From: Eubacteriales bacterium
GTDB lineage: Bacteria; Bacillota; Clostridia; Peptostreptococcales; Anaerovoracaceae
Direction: 5' to 3'
Assembly: GCA_028706405.1 (NCBI GenBank)
Contig: JAQWBM010000005.1
Coordinates: 20,311-84,310, forward strand
Length of the DNA stretch: 64,000 nucleotides
Under the pieces are notes generated by a model. The model was not told where the DNA came from. It was given only the letters and a program-made list of their open reading frames with translations, and did no database searches. Both the position numbers and the translations under genes were made by a program. This document shows positions 8,866-17,467 of this stretch, in pieces (position 1 is the first letter of the stretch; every line of letters starts with the position of its first letter).

Positions 8866-9100
8866 TTACTGTTCAAAGTCTTTGGCGCCGTATGCGGCTG
8901 AAATCAGGCGTTGGAGAGGTTTTGTGCCACTCTTAGCTGAAATTGAACAAGCATGTTCAGTTGCTGTCAAGCGCGGTTGCGGCATGGTTTGTTTGACAGC
9001 CTGAACATAGCGGAATAAAGCGTACATAGCGCTTAAAGAATGCCCTAAACCCTGACTGCCTGATTTCAGCCGACACGGAGCCAAAGGCTGTGAACAGTAA
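8866..9100. repeat. Palindromic element with TTACTGTTCA termini (copy 1, imperfect)
   Basis: The 235-bp block begins TTACTGTTCA (8866-8875) and ends TGAACAGTAA (9091-9100). The two ends form imperfect inverted repeats of about 43 bases (8866-8909 and 9058-9100), both containing CTTTGG and GGCTGAAATCAGGC. A nested inverted repeat, TGTTCAG...CTGTCAA against TTGACAGCCTGAACA, lies inside. No convincing protein is encoded. The element fills most of the gap between the wall operon and the gene at 9189. It shares its terminal bases with the perfect hairpin at 33538-33638. It resembles a MITE or a large REP-like element. Confidence 0.7.
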
Positions 9101-9188
9101 TAAGGGACACGCAGGGTGTATTTAGTAAACACATTAGGACGCTTTCCGTCATATCATGAATGGAAGTGTTATAGAAAGGATGATAAAT

Positions 9189-10289
9189 ATGGCAGGTATT
9201 GAAAGGCATATGTATCCGGGAAACAATACTCCGGAAGGTTTTTTCTCTTATTATCAATACATACTTAGTCAGGAAGAGGCAGATAGAATAATTTGTATCA
9301 AGGGCGGGCCTGGCGTAGGAAAATCTACATTTATGAAAAAAATTGGAGAATCAATGCTTCAGAAAGGTCACAATGTGGATTTCATGCATTGTTCTTCTGA
9401 TAACAGCTCTTTGGACGGCATAGTGCTGCGCGATAAAAAAATTGCAATGATCGATGGAACTGCCCCTCACGTTGTAGACCCCATCAATCCGGGAGCCGTT
9501 GACTCTATCATTCATTTAGGAGATTATTGGGACGAGGAAGGTATACGCAAAAACCGAAATGCTGTTATCAGAAACAGTGAGAGAGTCAGGAGCATTTTTG
9601 GAAGAGCATACAATTATCTGGCGGCGGCAGGGAAAATGTATGATAACCTTTTCAGCATCTATGAGTCAGCTATAAAGAATGAAGAGCTGTATAAGCTAGC
9701 AGCAAAGATTATCGGTGATGAGCTGATACATAGAGAAATCTGTTTAAATCAGGGAGACATAAAAAAGTACTTTGCCAGTGCTATTACTCCCACTGGTTTT
9801 GAAAACTTTATTGATACTTTATTGAGCGGATATAAAAAGATTTACCTTATTAAGGCTCCTATAGGCGTGAGCAGTGAGAGAATGCTGAATTTATTCATGG
9901 AGGGAGCTGTGTATCGGAGCTTGAATGTAGAAGGCTACTATTGCCCGATGAAGCCATCTACAAAGCTTGAACATCTTCTTATTCCAGAGCTTCGTTTAGC
10001 TTTTATAACGTCAAATCTTTACCACACCATAGATTTATCAGAGAATCCGGCGGAGGTTGAGGTCATCAATTTAGATAATATTATTCGCTATGATATAATC
10101 AAATATCAGGAGCCTATACTTGAAGACAGCCGAATAAAAATGAGAGAGTTGTTGGAAAAATCTGTTTATTGCCTGGCGCAAGCAAAAAAAGAGCATGATA
10201 AACTGGAACAATATTATGTACCAAATATGGATTTCTTAAAAATAGATTCTTTGAGACTTGAATTGACCCAGAAGTTCAGTCAAAGCTAA
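9189..10289 (+). CDS. P-loop ATP-binding protein of the PRK06851 type, function unknown
   Basis: The 366-residue protein begins MAGIERHMYPGNNTPEGFFS and has a Walker A motif GGPGVGKSTFMKKIGE near residue 45. The downstream segment IDGTAPHVVDPINPGAVDSI is characteristic of a conserved Firmicutes family I know only as an uncharacterised nucleoside-triphosphate-binding protein. A second Walker-like segment, LIKAPIGVSSERMLN, lies in the second half, which suggests an internal duplication of P-loop-like folds. The ATG at 9189 is preferred over earlier ATGs because GAAAGG is 9 bases upstream. Its end overlaps the convergent DUF975 gene. No partner genes point to a role. Confidence 0.85.
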   Translation: MAGIERHMYPGNNTPEGFFSYYQYILSQEEADRIICIKGGPGVGKSTFMKKIGESMLQKGHNVDFMHCSSDNSSLDGIVLRDKKIAMIDGTAPHVVDPINPGAVDSIIHLGDYWDEEGIRKNRNAVIRNSERVRSIFGRAYNYLAAAGKMYDNLFSIYESAIKNEELYKLAAKIIGDELIHREICLNQGDIKKYFASAITPTGFENFIDTLLSGYKKIYLIKAPIGVSSERMLNLFMEGAVYRSLNVEGYYCPMKPSTKLEHLLIPELRLAFITSNLYHTIDLSENPAEVEVINLDNIIRYDIIKYQEPILEDSRIKMRELLEKSVYCLAQAKKEHDKLEQYYVPNMDFLKIDSLRLELTQKFSQS

Positions 10290-10984
10290 ATATTCGTATC
10301 TTCGCTCTCATTGAACAGTGATGTATTTGCTTCAAGCGTTCTTACAGATCTAAGGCTTCCATTTGCTATGTCATAGAAGGCGATCAATGCATTTTCAACA
10401 TAAGGAAGCAGCCATAATAAACCTATGCCAAATGTAAACACGCAGAGAAATGCCCATCCAATAAAGCTTAGATTCAGACAGAAAAACTTCCATTTATTTC
10501 CTCGCATCATTGCTTTGCTTCTGTTAATTGCTTCCATGATTCCAATATCAGGATTATCGGCAAGTATATAAAAGCTCATGCTGTACCGGATAGAAGCGAT
10601 GATTCCAGGTATAATAAACAGTAATGTCCATAGCAGGGTAAATATCGTTATTACGATATATAATCCAAATGCCTTTGCAAAACGTTCAAAGCCGTAGAAA
10701 ACTTCTGCAGGCGAGGTTTCTCTTTTTCTGAATATTGAAATGCAGAACATTGCATATCCAAGGAGCATAGGACCTGAAATAACCAGACTGTAAACAGATG
10801 AGATGCCGGCCTGGGTTGATTCATTTTCAGCAAAAATGGCATTCAACAGGAGAACAGGAATTGTGGTTAATGCAAAATACACAAATGTTCCCATGAGGGC
10901 TAAGCCCCACCTTCCCGCCAGAGAATTTCTTGCCAACGCTCTAATATTACTGCAGCTTTCATATACGATTATATTTTGCTCCAT
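10286..10984 (-). CDS. DUF975 family multi-pass membrane protein
   Basis: The protein has 232 residues from the ATG at 10984, which follows AAGGAAAGTGAG; an upstream in-frame start at 11011 lacks such a site. SCSNIRALARNSLAGRWG at the N-terminus, then several hydrophobic helices including PMLLGYAMFCISIFRK and GIIASIRYSMSFYILAD, are typical of DUF975 (YciC-like) proteins. The family is found in Firmicutes membranes and has no established biochemical role. It is convergent with the P-loop gene, overlapping it by four bases. Confidence 0.85.
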   Translation of the reverse strand: MEQNIIVYESCSNIRALARNSLAGRWGLALMGTFVYFALTTIPVLLLNAIFAENESTQAGISSVYSLVISGPMLLGYAMFCISIFRKRETSPAEVFYGFERFAKAFGLYIVITIFTLLWTLLFIIPGIIASIRYSMSFYILADNPDIGIMEAINRSKAMMRGNKWKFFCLNLSFIGWAFLCVFTFGIGLLWLLPYVENALIAFYDIANGSLRSVRTLEANTSLFNESEDTNI

Positions 10985-11103
10985 GTTTAATCTCACTTTC
11001 CTTATCAGCATTTCTCAAACAATTATATTATAATATAATCAGTAGAAATCTACAAATCAAAATTCATGTTTTCATTGCCTTTTTAAAAATAACTTAGAAG
11101 AGC

Positions 11104-11188
11104 AGAGACCAAAAGATGATTGGCTGACAAGATATAATTGGCTGCTTGACGGAGACAGCCAATCATCTCCTCCCGGTCTCCGGTCTCT
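11104..11188. repeat. Dispersed hairpin with AGATGATTGGCTG core (copy 1)
   Basis: The arms AGATGATTGGCTG (11114-11126) and CAGCCAATCATCT (11156-11168) are perfectly complementary. The outer pair is AGAGACC (11104-11110) with GGTCTCT (11182-11188). A second ATTGGCTG inside (11137-11144) gives an alternative shorter stem with the same right arm. A related perfect palindrome occurs at 23291-23347. It lies between DUF975 and aroB and could end transcription, but it has no clear U-run, so it looks more like a repeat element. Confidence 0.6.
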
Positions 11189-11207
11189 CCTTTTTCCTGA
11201 ACCTCGT

Positions 11208-11236
11208 TTGCTAATTTTTCCATATTAGTGTATACT
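11208..11236 (+). promoter_or_regulatory. aroB promoter
   Basis: TTGCTA (11208-11213), a 17-bp spacer and TATACT (11231-11236) are followed 47 bp later by the aroB start. Confidence 0.5.
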
Positions 11237-11283
11237 ATTTAATAATAATATCAAATTAGACAAAGACAAAAGGAGGCATGCAT

Positions 11284-12351
11284 ATGAAATATAACTTGAC
11301 TATTAATATTAATAGCCGTAAGTATCCTGTGATTATGGAAAGCGGATTATTTTCTATTATTGGGAAAACTCTTGGCGAACATTTTCCAGGAAAAAAAATC
11401 GCTTTGATTACAGATGATTATTTAATGGATGTCTACGGAGAAACCTTAAAAACACAGCTGACAAAATCTCAGAATGAATGGGAAATAATCACTCTCCTTG
11501 CAGGAGACTCAAGTAAATCTTTCGACAGCCTTACATATATATACAAAAAATTGATCGATTTCCAGCTTACACGCAACGATGTCATCGTATCCTTTGGCGG
11601 AGGAGTTATTGGTGATATTGCAGGATTTGTGGCATCAACGTTTTTACGCGGTGTTGATTTTGTGCAAATACCTACCACATTGATTGGACAGGTTGATAGC
11701 AGCATCGGCGGTAAAACCGCTGTCAATATGCCAGAAGGCAAAAATTTAATCGGAACCTTCTATCAGCCCTCATATGTATATATTGATCCGGATTTTATCA
11801 AGACACTTTCAGATTATCATATGGCGAATGGTATGGCGGAAGTCATAAAATATGCTTGTGTAGCCGATGCCGATCTTTTTTCTGATCTTATAAGAATGAG
11901 TACGCTGCGTGACACAAATCTTATCGAATCAATTATCTACAGATGCTGCCTGATAAAAAAGAACATTATTGAACAGGATGAAAAAGATCAGGGAATCCGA
12001 ATGCTTTCTAACTTCGGACACACCATCGGACATGCTTTAGAACACCTTTTTGATTACGGTACTTATGGCCATGGTCAGGCTGTTGCCATAGGAATGTATA
12101 CCATAACGGTACATAGTGAGGCTATGGGGCTGACTGCCATAAATACATCATCCACACTTAAGGAGATTCTTCAAGAATACGGACTGCCTTTTGCACTGCC
12201 TAAGAATATCAATAGAAAACTATTGGCTGAAACAGCGATGAGAGATAAGAAACGCCGCGGTAATAAAATGAATCTAATACTTCTGGAAAAAATAGGCAAA
12301 GGGTTTATTTATCCATTAGAAAAATCAGAATTCAGAGCTTTAATCGAGTAA
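11284..12351 (+). CDS. aroB: 3-dehydroquinate synthase
   Basis: This 355-residue enzyme converts DAHP to 3-dehydroquinate, the second step of the shikimate pathway, using NAD and a divalent metal. It contains FGGGVIGDIAGFVASTFLRG (NAD site), GQVDSSIGGKTAVN, and the metal-ligand region NFGHTIGHALEH. The second ATG at 11284 is chosen over the one at 11278 because AAAGGAGG is 7 bases before it. aroE follows 63 bp downstream on the same strand, so the two form a small aromatic-biosynthesis unit. Confidence 0.95.
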   Translation: MKYNLTININSRKYPVIMESGLFSIIGKTLGEHFPGKKIALITDDYLMDVYGETLKTQLTKSQNEWEIITLLAGDSSKSFDSLTYIYKKLIDFQLTRNDVIVSFGGGVIGDIAGFVASTFLRGVDFVQIPTTLIGQVDSSIGGKTAVNMPEGKNLIGTFYQPSYVYIDPDFIKTLSDYHMANGMAEVIKYACVADADLFSDLIRMSTLRDTNLIESIIYRCCLIKKNIIEQDEKDQGIRMLSNFGHTIGHALEHLFDYGTYGHGQAVAIGMYTITVHSEAMGLTAINTSSTLKEILQEYGLPFALPKNINRKLLAETAMRDKKRRGNKMNLILLEKIGKGFIYPLEKSEFRALIE

Positions 12352-12414
12352 AGAGAAGCTATTGCAGATATTATCTTAAGCACCATAGATACTACGTTTT
12401 TGGAGGTCAAATCA

Positions 12415-13167
12415 ATGTTTAAACTCGGGCTCGTAGGAGAAAAACTATCACATAGCCAGTCCCCTCAAATACACCGAGAAATAATGAGTAAACACGAGGT
12501 TGATGGCACGTATGAATTACTGGAGTTTTCAAGGGAAACCTTTGCCAAAGATTTCAATAATCTCAAAAATTCAGGATACCGGGGCGTCAATATAACAATT
12601 CCATATAAAGAAACAGTGCTCTCTCTCTTAGACGAGATTTCGGAGAAAGCTAAATATATAGGCTCGGTAAATACTGTATCATTTGAAAACGGCAAGGCAA
12701 AAGGCTTCAATACCGACTATCACGGCTTCGTTGCGTTACTTGAACATTATGATGTTGTTGTAAAGGGAAAAGGGGCTGTGATTCTCGGATCTGGCGGATC
12801 TGCCAAAGCAGTCGTAACGGCACTTCTTGACCTTGGAATCTATGATTTGACCATTGTAAGCAGAGGAAAACACAGTTTTCATGGAAACTACACCATTTCT
12901 TATGAATTCTATAAGGAAGCCAAAACCAAAAACGACATATTGATCAACTGTACACCTGTTGGGATGTATCCGAATGTAGATGCTTCTCCATTACCGAAAG
13001 AAGATATCAATACTAACGTCGTTATTGATTTAATATACAACCCACAGAAAACTCTATTGCTGCAATACACCGAGGAGTTAGGCATCAGGGGAATCAGCGG
13101 CAGTCTGATGCTGAAAGAACAAGCTGTTAAGGCTCATGAAATCTGGAACGGAAATGAAAATATCTGA
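12415..13167 (+). CDS. aroE: Shikimate dehydrogenase
   Basis: This 250-residue enzyme reduces 3-dehydroshikimate to shikimate with NADPH. It shows the substrate-binding segment KLSHSQSPQIH, GVNITIPYK with the catalytic Lys, and the nucleotide-binding loop ILGSGGSAKAV near residue 125. The ATG at 12415 follows TTGGAGGTCAAATCA. It is the last gene of the aro pair: two hairpins, the second very strong, follow its stop codon. Confidence 0.94.
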   Translation: MFKLGLVGEKLSHSQSPQIHREIMSKHEVDGTYELLEFSRETFAKDFNNLKNSGYRGVNITIPYKETVLSLLDEISEKAKYIGSVNTVSFENGKAKGFNTDYHGFVALLEHYDVVVKGKGAVILGSGGSAKAVVTALLDLGIYDLTIVSRGKHSFHGNYTISYEFYKEAKTKNDILINCTPVGMYPNVDASPLPKEDINTNVVIDLIYNPQKTLLLQYTEELGIRGISGSLMLKEQAVKAHEIWNGNENI

Positions 13168-13169
13168 GT

Positions 13170-13251
13170 GCGCCTTGGTTGAGGCGCTCGATGCCGGAAA
13201 AGGGGCTGTCGCAAAACAAAATCTTAAATTCTGTTCTGCGACAGCCCCTTT
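13170..13251. terminator. Double hairpin, bidirectional terminator between aroE and abfH
   Basis: A small stem GCGCCT/AGGCGC (13170-13187) comes first. It is followed by a 15-bp perfect stem, AAAGGGGCTGTCGCA (13199-13213) with TGCGACAGCCCCTTT (13237-13251). The genes on both sides point toward it, so it can serve both transcripts. U-runs are short in both directions. Confidence 0.65.
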
Positions 13252-13283
13252 ATATGTAATATTCGGGTTTTATAATGGTTCTG

Positions 13284-14405
13284 TTAATAATAAAGATTTG
13301 CAAAAATTTCTCTGATATCTACCTCTGTCAGAAATACATAATTATTAGCGAGCAATCTCTGCTGATTTTCTATCGTAGATGTTGTAAATTCATCGATTTG
13401 AATCTCAACCATCCCATATTCTCTCAGAGGCTTCTTTACGATCAGCTTGTTCAGGAATTTTTCCAATTCTCCGTATACGTCTCCGTTCGCATCCATTTCA
13501 AGAACATCGGCAAATATTTTTGTGGCTTCAATGATTTTACCTTTGGGTTCTTTTTTCACATACATTTTAAATACTTCAGTAAAAAACTGATAGTTGGCTT
13601 CACCATGAGCCACATGGAATGCTCCGCCGATAGAATATGATAACGCATGAACCGCGGCACAGCCTGCATTTCCAAATGCAATTCCGGCATAGTTGGAAGC
13701 AAGTATAAAATCCTTGAGATGATTCAATCTCTCATCCTCGCCTTTTGCAACTATTTCCTTGTAGCCGTCCATTATCATTTGAATTGCCTTTAATGAATAC
13801 ATTTCGGTAAAAGGAGACGCCTTTGGTGATAAAAATGATTCGGCTGCGTGAATCAATGCATCCATAGAGCTTGTTATAAAGAATTTATAAGGAAGGTCTT
13901 TTACCGTTTCAGGAATAAGTACTGCATAATCAGCATATGTTTCTTCAACAGCAATGCCCTTCTTTATTTGTAATGATTTTAATTCTGCAATCGCAACGTT
14001 CGTTACTTCACTTCCGGTTCCGCAGGTGGTCGGAACAGCTATCAGTTCCTTTATCTTTTTGGGAGTTGCTTTTCCTGTGAACAGGTCAATAGATTTTTCA
14101 GGTACATCCAAAGCCAGCACTTTGCAGATATCTATTATTGAGCCGCCTCCGAATGCAATGATTCTCTTGAAGTTATATTTCTTCATATCTCGGACAATCG
14201 CGTCGATCACTTCATCGGATGGTTCTCCTTCGCCGTATTTTTTCCGATAAATCACGTTGGTTTCGATTCCAAGAGGCTCGATAAATAGTTTATACCGCGA
14301 TTCATTGGTAACGACCAGATCGTCCTTTCCCACCTGGAATTCATCGTGAAATTCTTTAAAGGTTTCAAAATAAAAGATTTTTGGAACTATTTTTAATGCT
14401 TGCAT
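13284..14405 (-). CDS. abfH: 4-hydroxybutyrate dehydrogenase (iron-type alcohol dehydrogenase)
   Basis: This 373-residue enzyme of the iron-dependent alcohol dehydrogenase family would interconvert succinate semialdehyde and 4-hydroxybutyrate with NAD(H). Visible motifs are AFGGGSIIDICK, VPTTCGTGSEVTN and the metal-site helices SSMDALIHAAESFLSP and HALSYSIGGAFHVAHGEA. The ATG at 14405 follows TAGGAGGATAAAA; the in-frame codons upstream lack a site. Specificity is inferred from its position as the third gene after a 4-hydroxybutyryl-CoA dehydratase and a 4-hydroxybutyrate CoA-transferase, the same set found in C. aminobutyricum. It sits 54 bp from abfT and ends at a strong terminator. Confidence 0.9.
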   Translation of the reverse strand: MQALKIVPKIFYFETFKEFHDEFQVGKDDLVVTNESRYKLFIEPLGIETNVIYRKKYGEGEPSDEVIDAIVRDMKKYNFKRIIAFGGGSIIDICKVLALDVPEKSIDLFTGKATPKKIKELIAVPTTCGTGSEVTNVAIAELKSLQIKKGIAVEETYADYAVLIPETVKDLPYKFFITSSMDALIHAAESFLSPKASPFTEMYSLKAIQMIMDGYKEIVAKGEDERLNHLKDFILASNYAGIAFGNAGCAAVHALSYSIGGAFHVAHGEANYQFFTEVFKMYVKKEPKGKIIEATKIFADVLEMDANGDVYGELEKFLNKLIVKKPLREYGMVEIQIDEFTTSTIENQQRLLANNYVFLTEVDIREIFANLYY

Positions 14406-14459
14406 TTTTATCCTCCTATCACCGGACAACTCTGCCCTTAATGCTCCTTCAAATTCTGA

Positions 14460-15776
14460 TTAATACCTTGCGTTGAATCTTTTCTCAAATTCTATTTTCA
14501 GTTCTTCTCTGAAATCAGGATGAGCTATTTTGATCAAGCTTCTGGCTCGGTTCTTCAGGGTCTGGCCTTTTAACGGAGCAACTCCATATTCGGTAACTAT
14601 ATAATCCACATCGTTTCTTGAGGTGGTCACCGCGGCTCCCTGGTCGATATAAGGAGTGATCTTAGAAATAAGCGTTCCGTCTTTTTTCTTAGTTACCGAC
14701 GGCATAGCAATGATTGCGATACCCTTGCCGTCAAGTGACATAGATGCGCCTCTGATGAAGTCTACCTGTCCCCCAACACCGCTGAACTGAGTAATGCCTA
14801 TGCTGTCAGATACTACTTGACCCATAAAATCTACAGAAATACATGAATTGATACTTATCAACTTTGTATTCTGCGCAACAATCACCGGATGGTTTACATA
14901 ATCAACAGTGCGCATCTCGATCGCTGGATTATGATTTACAAAATCATATAGCCTCTTAGTGCCCATCAGGAAGGTAACTACCATCTTTCCTTTATTGATT
15001 CCTTTTTGAGCATTATTTATAACACCTGCCTCGTACAAGTCAACTACTCCATCAGATATCATTTCCGAATGAATACCAAGATCCTTTTTGTCCTTTAATG
15101 CCTGAAGTACTGCGTCAGGGATGGCGCCTATACCCAATTGCAATGTGGCTCCGTCTTCAATGAGCTCTGCGCAGTTTTTGCCGATTGCAAGCTCAGTTTC
15201 GCCAATATGCGGCAGCGCAATTTCAGGCAATGGACGTGAAGATTCAACGAATTTATCAATTTTGCTCACATGTACAAAGGCATCACCATATACTACCGGA
15301 ACCTGATCATTTACTTCCGCAAGAACTATATCGGCTGATTCAATGGCCTGCATCGTATAATCGCAGGAAACACCCACACAGCAAAACCCGTGTTCATTCG
15401 GCGGAGAAACAGCAAGCATAAAGACATTTAATTTGAATATTCCTTTTCTTATATAAGCCGGTATTTCATGGAAAAATACTGGTGTAAAATCACCGTGACC
15501 TTCTGCAATGCAACCTCGAACAGATGGACCTGCAAACCAGCTGTTCACCCTAAAATTTTCCTTATATTCAGCTTTGCTGTATTCACCCTTTCCAAGGGAA
15601 ACCATGTGGCTTATCTCTACATTTTTATATGTCTTGGCATTGGCAACCATTGCATCTACCAGCACAGCAGGCTCTGCAACGCAATGGGCAAATGCAATTT
15701 TATCACCTGATTTTATACTATTGACCGCTTCTGCTGCCGTACAAAGTCGTTCATTATATAATTGTTTCCAATCCAT
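14460..15776 (-). CDS. abfT: 4-hydroxybutyrate CoA-transferase
   Basis: The 438-residue protein matches the length of C. aminobutyricum AbfT. It moves CoA from acetyl-CoA or butyryl-CoA onto 4-hydroxybutyrate through a glutamyl-CoA thioester. The expected catalytic Glu is residue 238, in LGIHSEMISDGVVD, preceded by the CoA-binding LQLGIGAIPDAV. The glycine-rich FSGVGGQVDFIRGASMS is also conserved. The ATG at 15776 is used because TTGGAGGGAAATGCT precedes it. A stem-loop separates it from abfD upstream. Confidence 0.93.
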   Translation of the reverse strand: MDWKQLYNERLCTAAEAVNSIKSGDKIAFAHCVAEPAVLVDAMVANAKTYKNVEISHMVSLGKGEYSKAEYKENFRVNSWFAGPSVRGCIAEGHGDFTPVFFHEIPAYIRKGIFKLNVFMLAVSPPNEHGFCCVGVSCDYTMQAIESADIVLAEVNDQVPVVYGDAFVHVSKIDKFVESSRPLPEIALPHIGETELAIGKNCAELIEDGATLQLGIGAIPDAVLQALKDKKDLGIHSEMISDGVVDLYEAGVINNAQKGINKGKMVVTFLMGTKRLYDFVNHNPAIEMRTVDYVNHPVIVAQNTKLISINSCISVDFMGQVVSDSIGITQFSGVGGQVDFIRGASMSLDGKGIAIIAMPSVTKKKDGTLISKITPYIDQGAAVTTSRNDVDYIVTEYGVAPLKGQTLKNRARSLIKIAHPDFREELKIEFEKRFNARY

Positions 15777-15810
15777 AGCATTTCCCTCCAATTATTTACT
15801 AAAATCATTT

Positions 15811-15841
15811 AAGAACCGCCGAAATACCTTCGACGGTTCTT
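15811..15841 (-). terminator. Intercistronic stem-loop between abfD and abfT
   Basis: On the minus strand, AAGAACCGTCG, a 9-base loop and CGGCGGTTCTT form an 11-bp stem with one G-U pair, followed by AAATGATTTT. It sits 23 bases after the abfD stop. It may be a partial terminator or an mRNA-stabilising element, giving more dehydratase than transferase. Confidence 0.5.
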
Positions 15842-15863
15842 TAAATATTCATGCAAACAATAG

Positions 15864-17342
15864 TTATTCTTTGATTCCGGCTATTTCCTTAGCAAGCTCT
15901 TTCTTGTGATTGAGATTTCCCTGACGCGCTATCATTATTCTTTGTGCCTGCGGGGATCCTGCACCATGCATAGATTCCGTCCTGTAACCTACTGCAGATG
16001 CTCCAAGACAAATATTTTCCAAGAAGCGCAATATACGCATTCTGTTTTCTGTGGTAACTCCCGGAGCACCGGTAAAAAACTTATTGCACCATTCGCCTAT
16101 AGACTTCCCTGTCTGCCCAACTTTTAAATCCGATTTAAAATCCTTTTCTGACGGCATGGTAACCATCAGACCTCCGGCAATATCTTCCGCAAGTCTTACG
16201 ATTTCATATGGAAATCTTGTAACATTTTGCTTGCATACATTGGCAAGGAGTAAATCGATTTGATATATCCCTGATTCTGTTGGGTATCCTTCAGCAGAGC
16301 ATGCAATACCACAGCAATATAATGTTTCATTCAGATGTGTCATTTCGATAAGCTTATCCTTAATGTGGGAAGCTTTCTGTGCTCCGTTGTAATCGGCTGC
16401 AAGAGCTGCCGCGCCTATTATAACGTCACCTACTCCTACCTTGCATCCGCCGTAGGACTGTCTGTGATATCCGGCAAATCTTTCTACAAGCATGCTTGCA
16501 AAGTCATATTCTTCACACATGAAGACCCTTTCATTTGGAATGAAAACATCATCAAACACAACTAATGCTTCCTGTCCTCCAAACTTCCTGTTTCCAAGAT
16601 CTACATCCGCATTCTCTTCCATTTTTCTGGTGTCACAGGACTGTCGTCCGTAAACCATGAAGATGCCTGGCACATCAGACTGGATCGCAAAGGATACCGC
16701 ATATGCCTTATCTGTTTCTTTTAAGGCTATAGTTGGCATGATTAAATGCTCATGAGAATTAATTGAGCCGGTCTGATGACATTTTGCCCCTCTGACTACA
16801 ATTCCGTCAGGTCTTTTTTCAACGATACGAAGGAACAGGTCAGGGTCAGCCTGCTGGCTTGGATCTAAACTCCTGTCACCCTTTGGATCAGTCATAGCAC
16901 CATCTACAACCAGATCTTCATCCTGAATATATATAAGATATTTTTTAAAACGTTCATGGTATTCTGTGCCATATTTCTTATCCATTTCATAAGTCGTAGA
17001 AAATACTGCATTGAACGCATCCATTCCTACACATCTCTGGAAGCAGGATGCCGTCTTTTGACCAAGCAGCCTCTGCATCTTAACTTTTTTTATCAGATCT
17101 TCAGTGTTCTGATGAAGGTGCGAAAATCTGTTTACTGTTTTACCCGTAAGATTGGACTTGGCTGTCATCAAGTCAGCATACATAGGATCATGCGCCAATT
17201 CGTATGTCATAGCTAAGCAGTTAATTGAGGGTCTGATCATTGGATGATCCACCCAGTTTTTTACTTCCTCACCGAACAAGTACACTTTTGTATTAAGCTT
17301 TCTTAAGCTCTCTATATATTGAGCTCCGTTCATTAATGTCAT
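15864..17342 (-). CDS. abfD: 4-hydroxybutyryl-CoA dehydratase / vinylacetyl-CoA isomerase
   Basis: This 492-residue [4Fe-4S] flavoenzyme dehydrates 4-hydroxybutyryl-CoA to crotonyl-CoA by a ketyl-radical route and isomerises vinylacetyl-CoA. All four cluster ligands known for C. aminobutyricum AbfD are present: Cys100 and Cys104 in SCFQRC, and His293 and Cys300 in GYHRQSYGGC. FAD-contact regions such as RGAKCHQTGSINSHEHL are conserved. The ATG at 17342 follows AAGGAGTGATTTAATC. Upstream are two direct repeats that may be regulatory, and beyond them a NifU-like scaffold gene. It is strictly anaerobic, oxygen-sensitive chemistry. Confidence 0.95.
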   Translation of the reverse strand: MTLMNGAQYIESLRKLNTKVYLFGEEVKNWVDHPMIRPSINCLAMTYELAHDPMYADLMTAKSNLTGKTVNRFSHLHQNTEDLIKKVKMQRLLGQKTASCFQRCVGMDAFNAVFSTTYEMDKKYGTEYHERFKKYLIYIQDEDLVVDGAMTDPKGDRSLDPSQQADPDLFLRIVEKRPDGIVVRGAKCHQTGSINSHEHLIMPTIALKETDKAYAVSFAIQSDVPGIFMVYGRQSCDTRKMEENADVDLGNRKFGGQEALVVFDDVFIPNERVFMCEEYDFASMLVERFAGYHRQSYGGCKVGVGDVIIGAAALAADYNGAQKASHIKDKLIEMTHLNETLYCCGIACSAEGYPTESGIYQIDLLLANVCKQNVTRFPYEIVRLAEDIAGGLMVTMPSEKDFKSDLKVGQTGKSIGEWCNKFFTGAPGVTTENRMRILRFLENICLGASAVGYRTESMHGAGSPQAQRIMIARQGNLNHKKELAKEIAGIKE

Positions 17343-17370
17343 GATTAAATCACTCCTTACACATTACTTC

Positions 17371-17396
17371 ATTACTGATTACCGAATTACTGATTA
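17371..17396. promoter_or_regulatory. Two direct 11-bp repeats upstream of abfD
   Basis: ATTACTGATTA occurs at 17371-17381 and again at 17386-17396, with a 15-bp period. A degenerate ATTACTTC lies just before. The pair is 29 bp upstream of the abfD ATG, where an activator or repressor could bind. Confidence 0.4.
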
Positions 17397-17467
17397 ATGA
17401 ATTATTGACATATCTTTGGATGAAATAATTGTTATTCCTTAACCATGTTGTCTGGAGGAAAATGAAC

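Noticed and set aside
8771..9004. A 77-residue plus-strand frame with a hydrophobic start, and a minus-strand frame at 8866-9132
   Set aside because: Both run through the palindromic element at 8866-9100, have no ribosome site, and change composition where the repeat begins.
13275..13640. A 121-codon plus-strand frame
   Set aside because: It is antisense to the 3' end of abfH and lacks a start signal.
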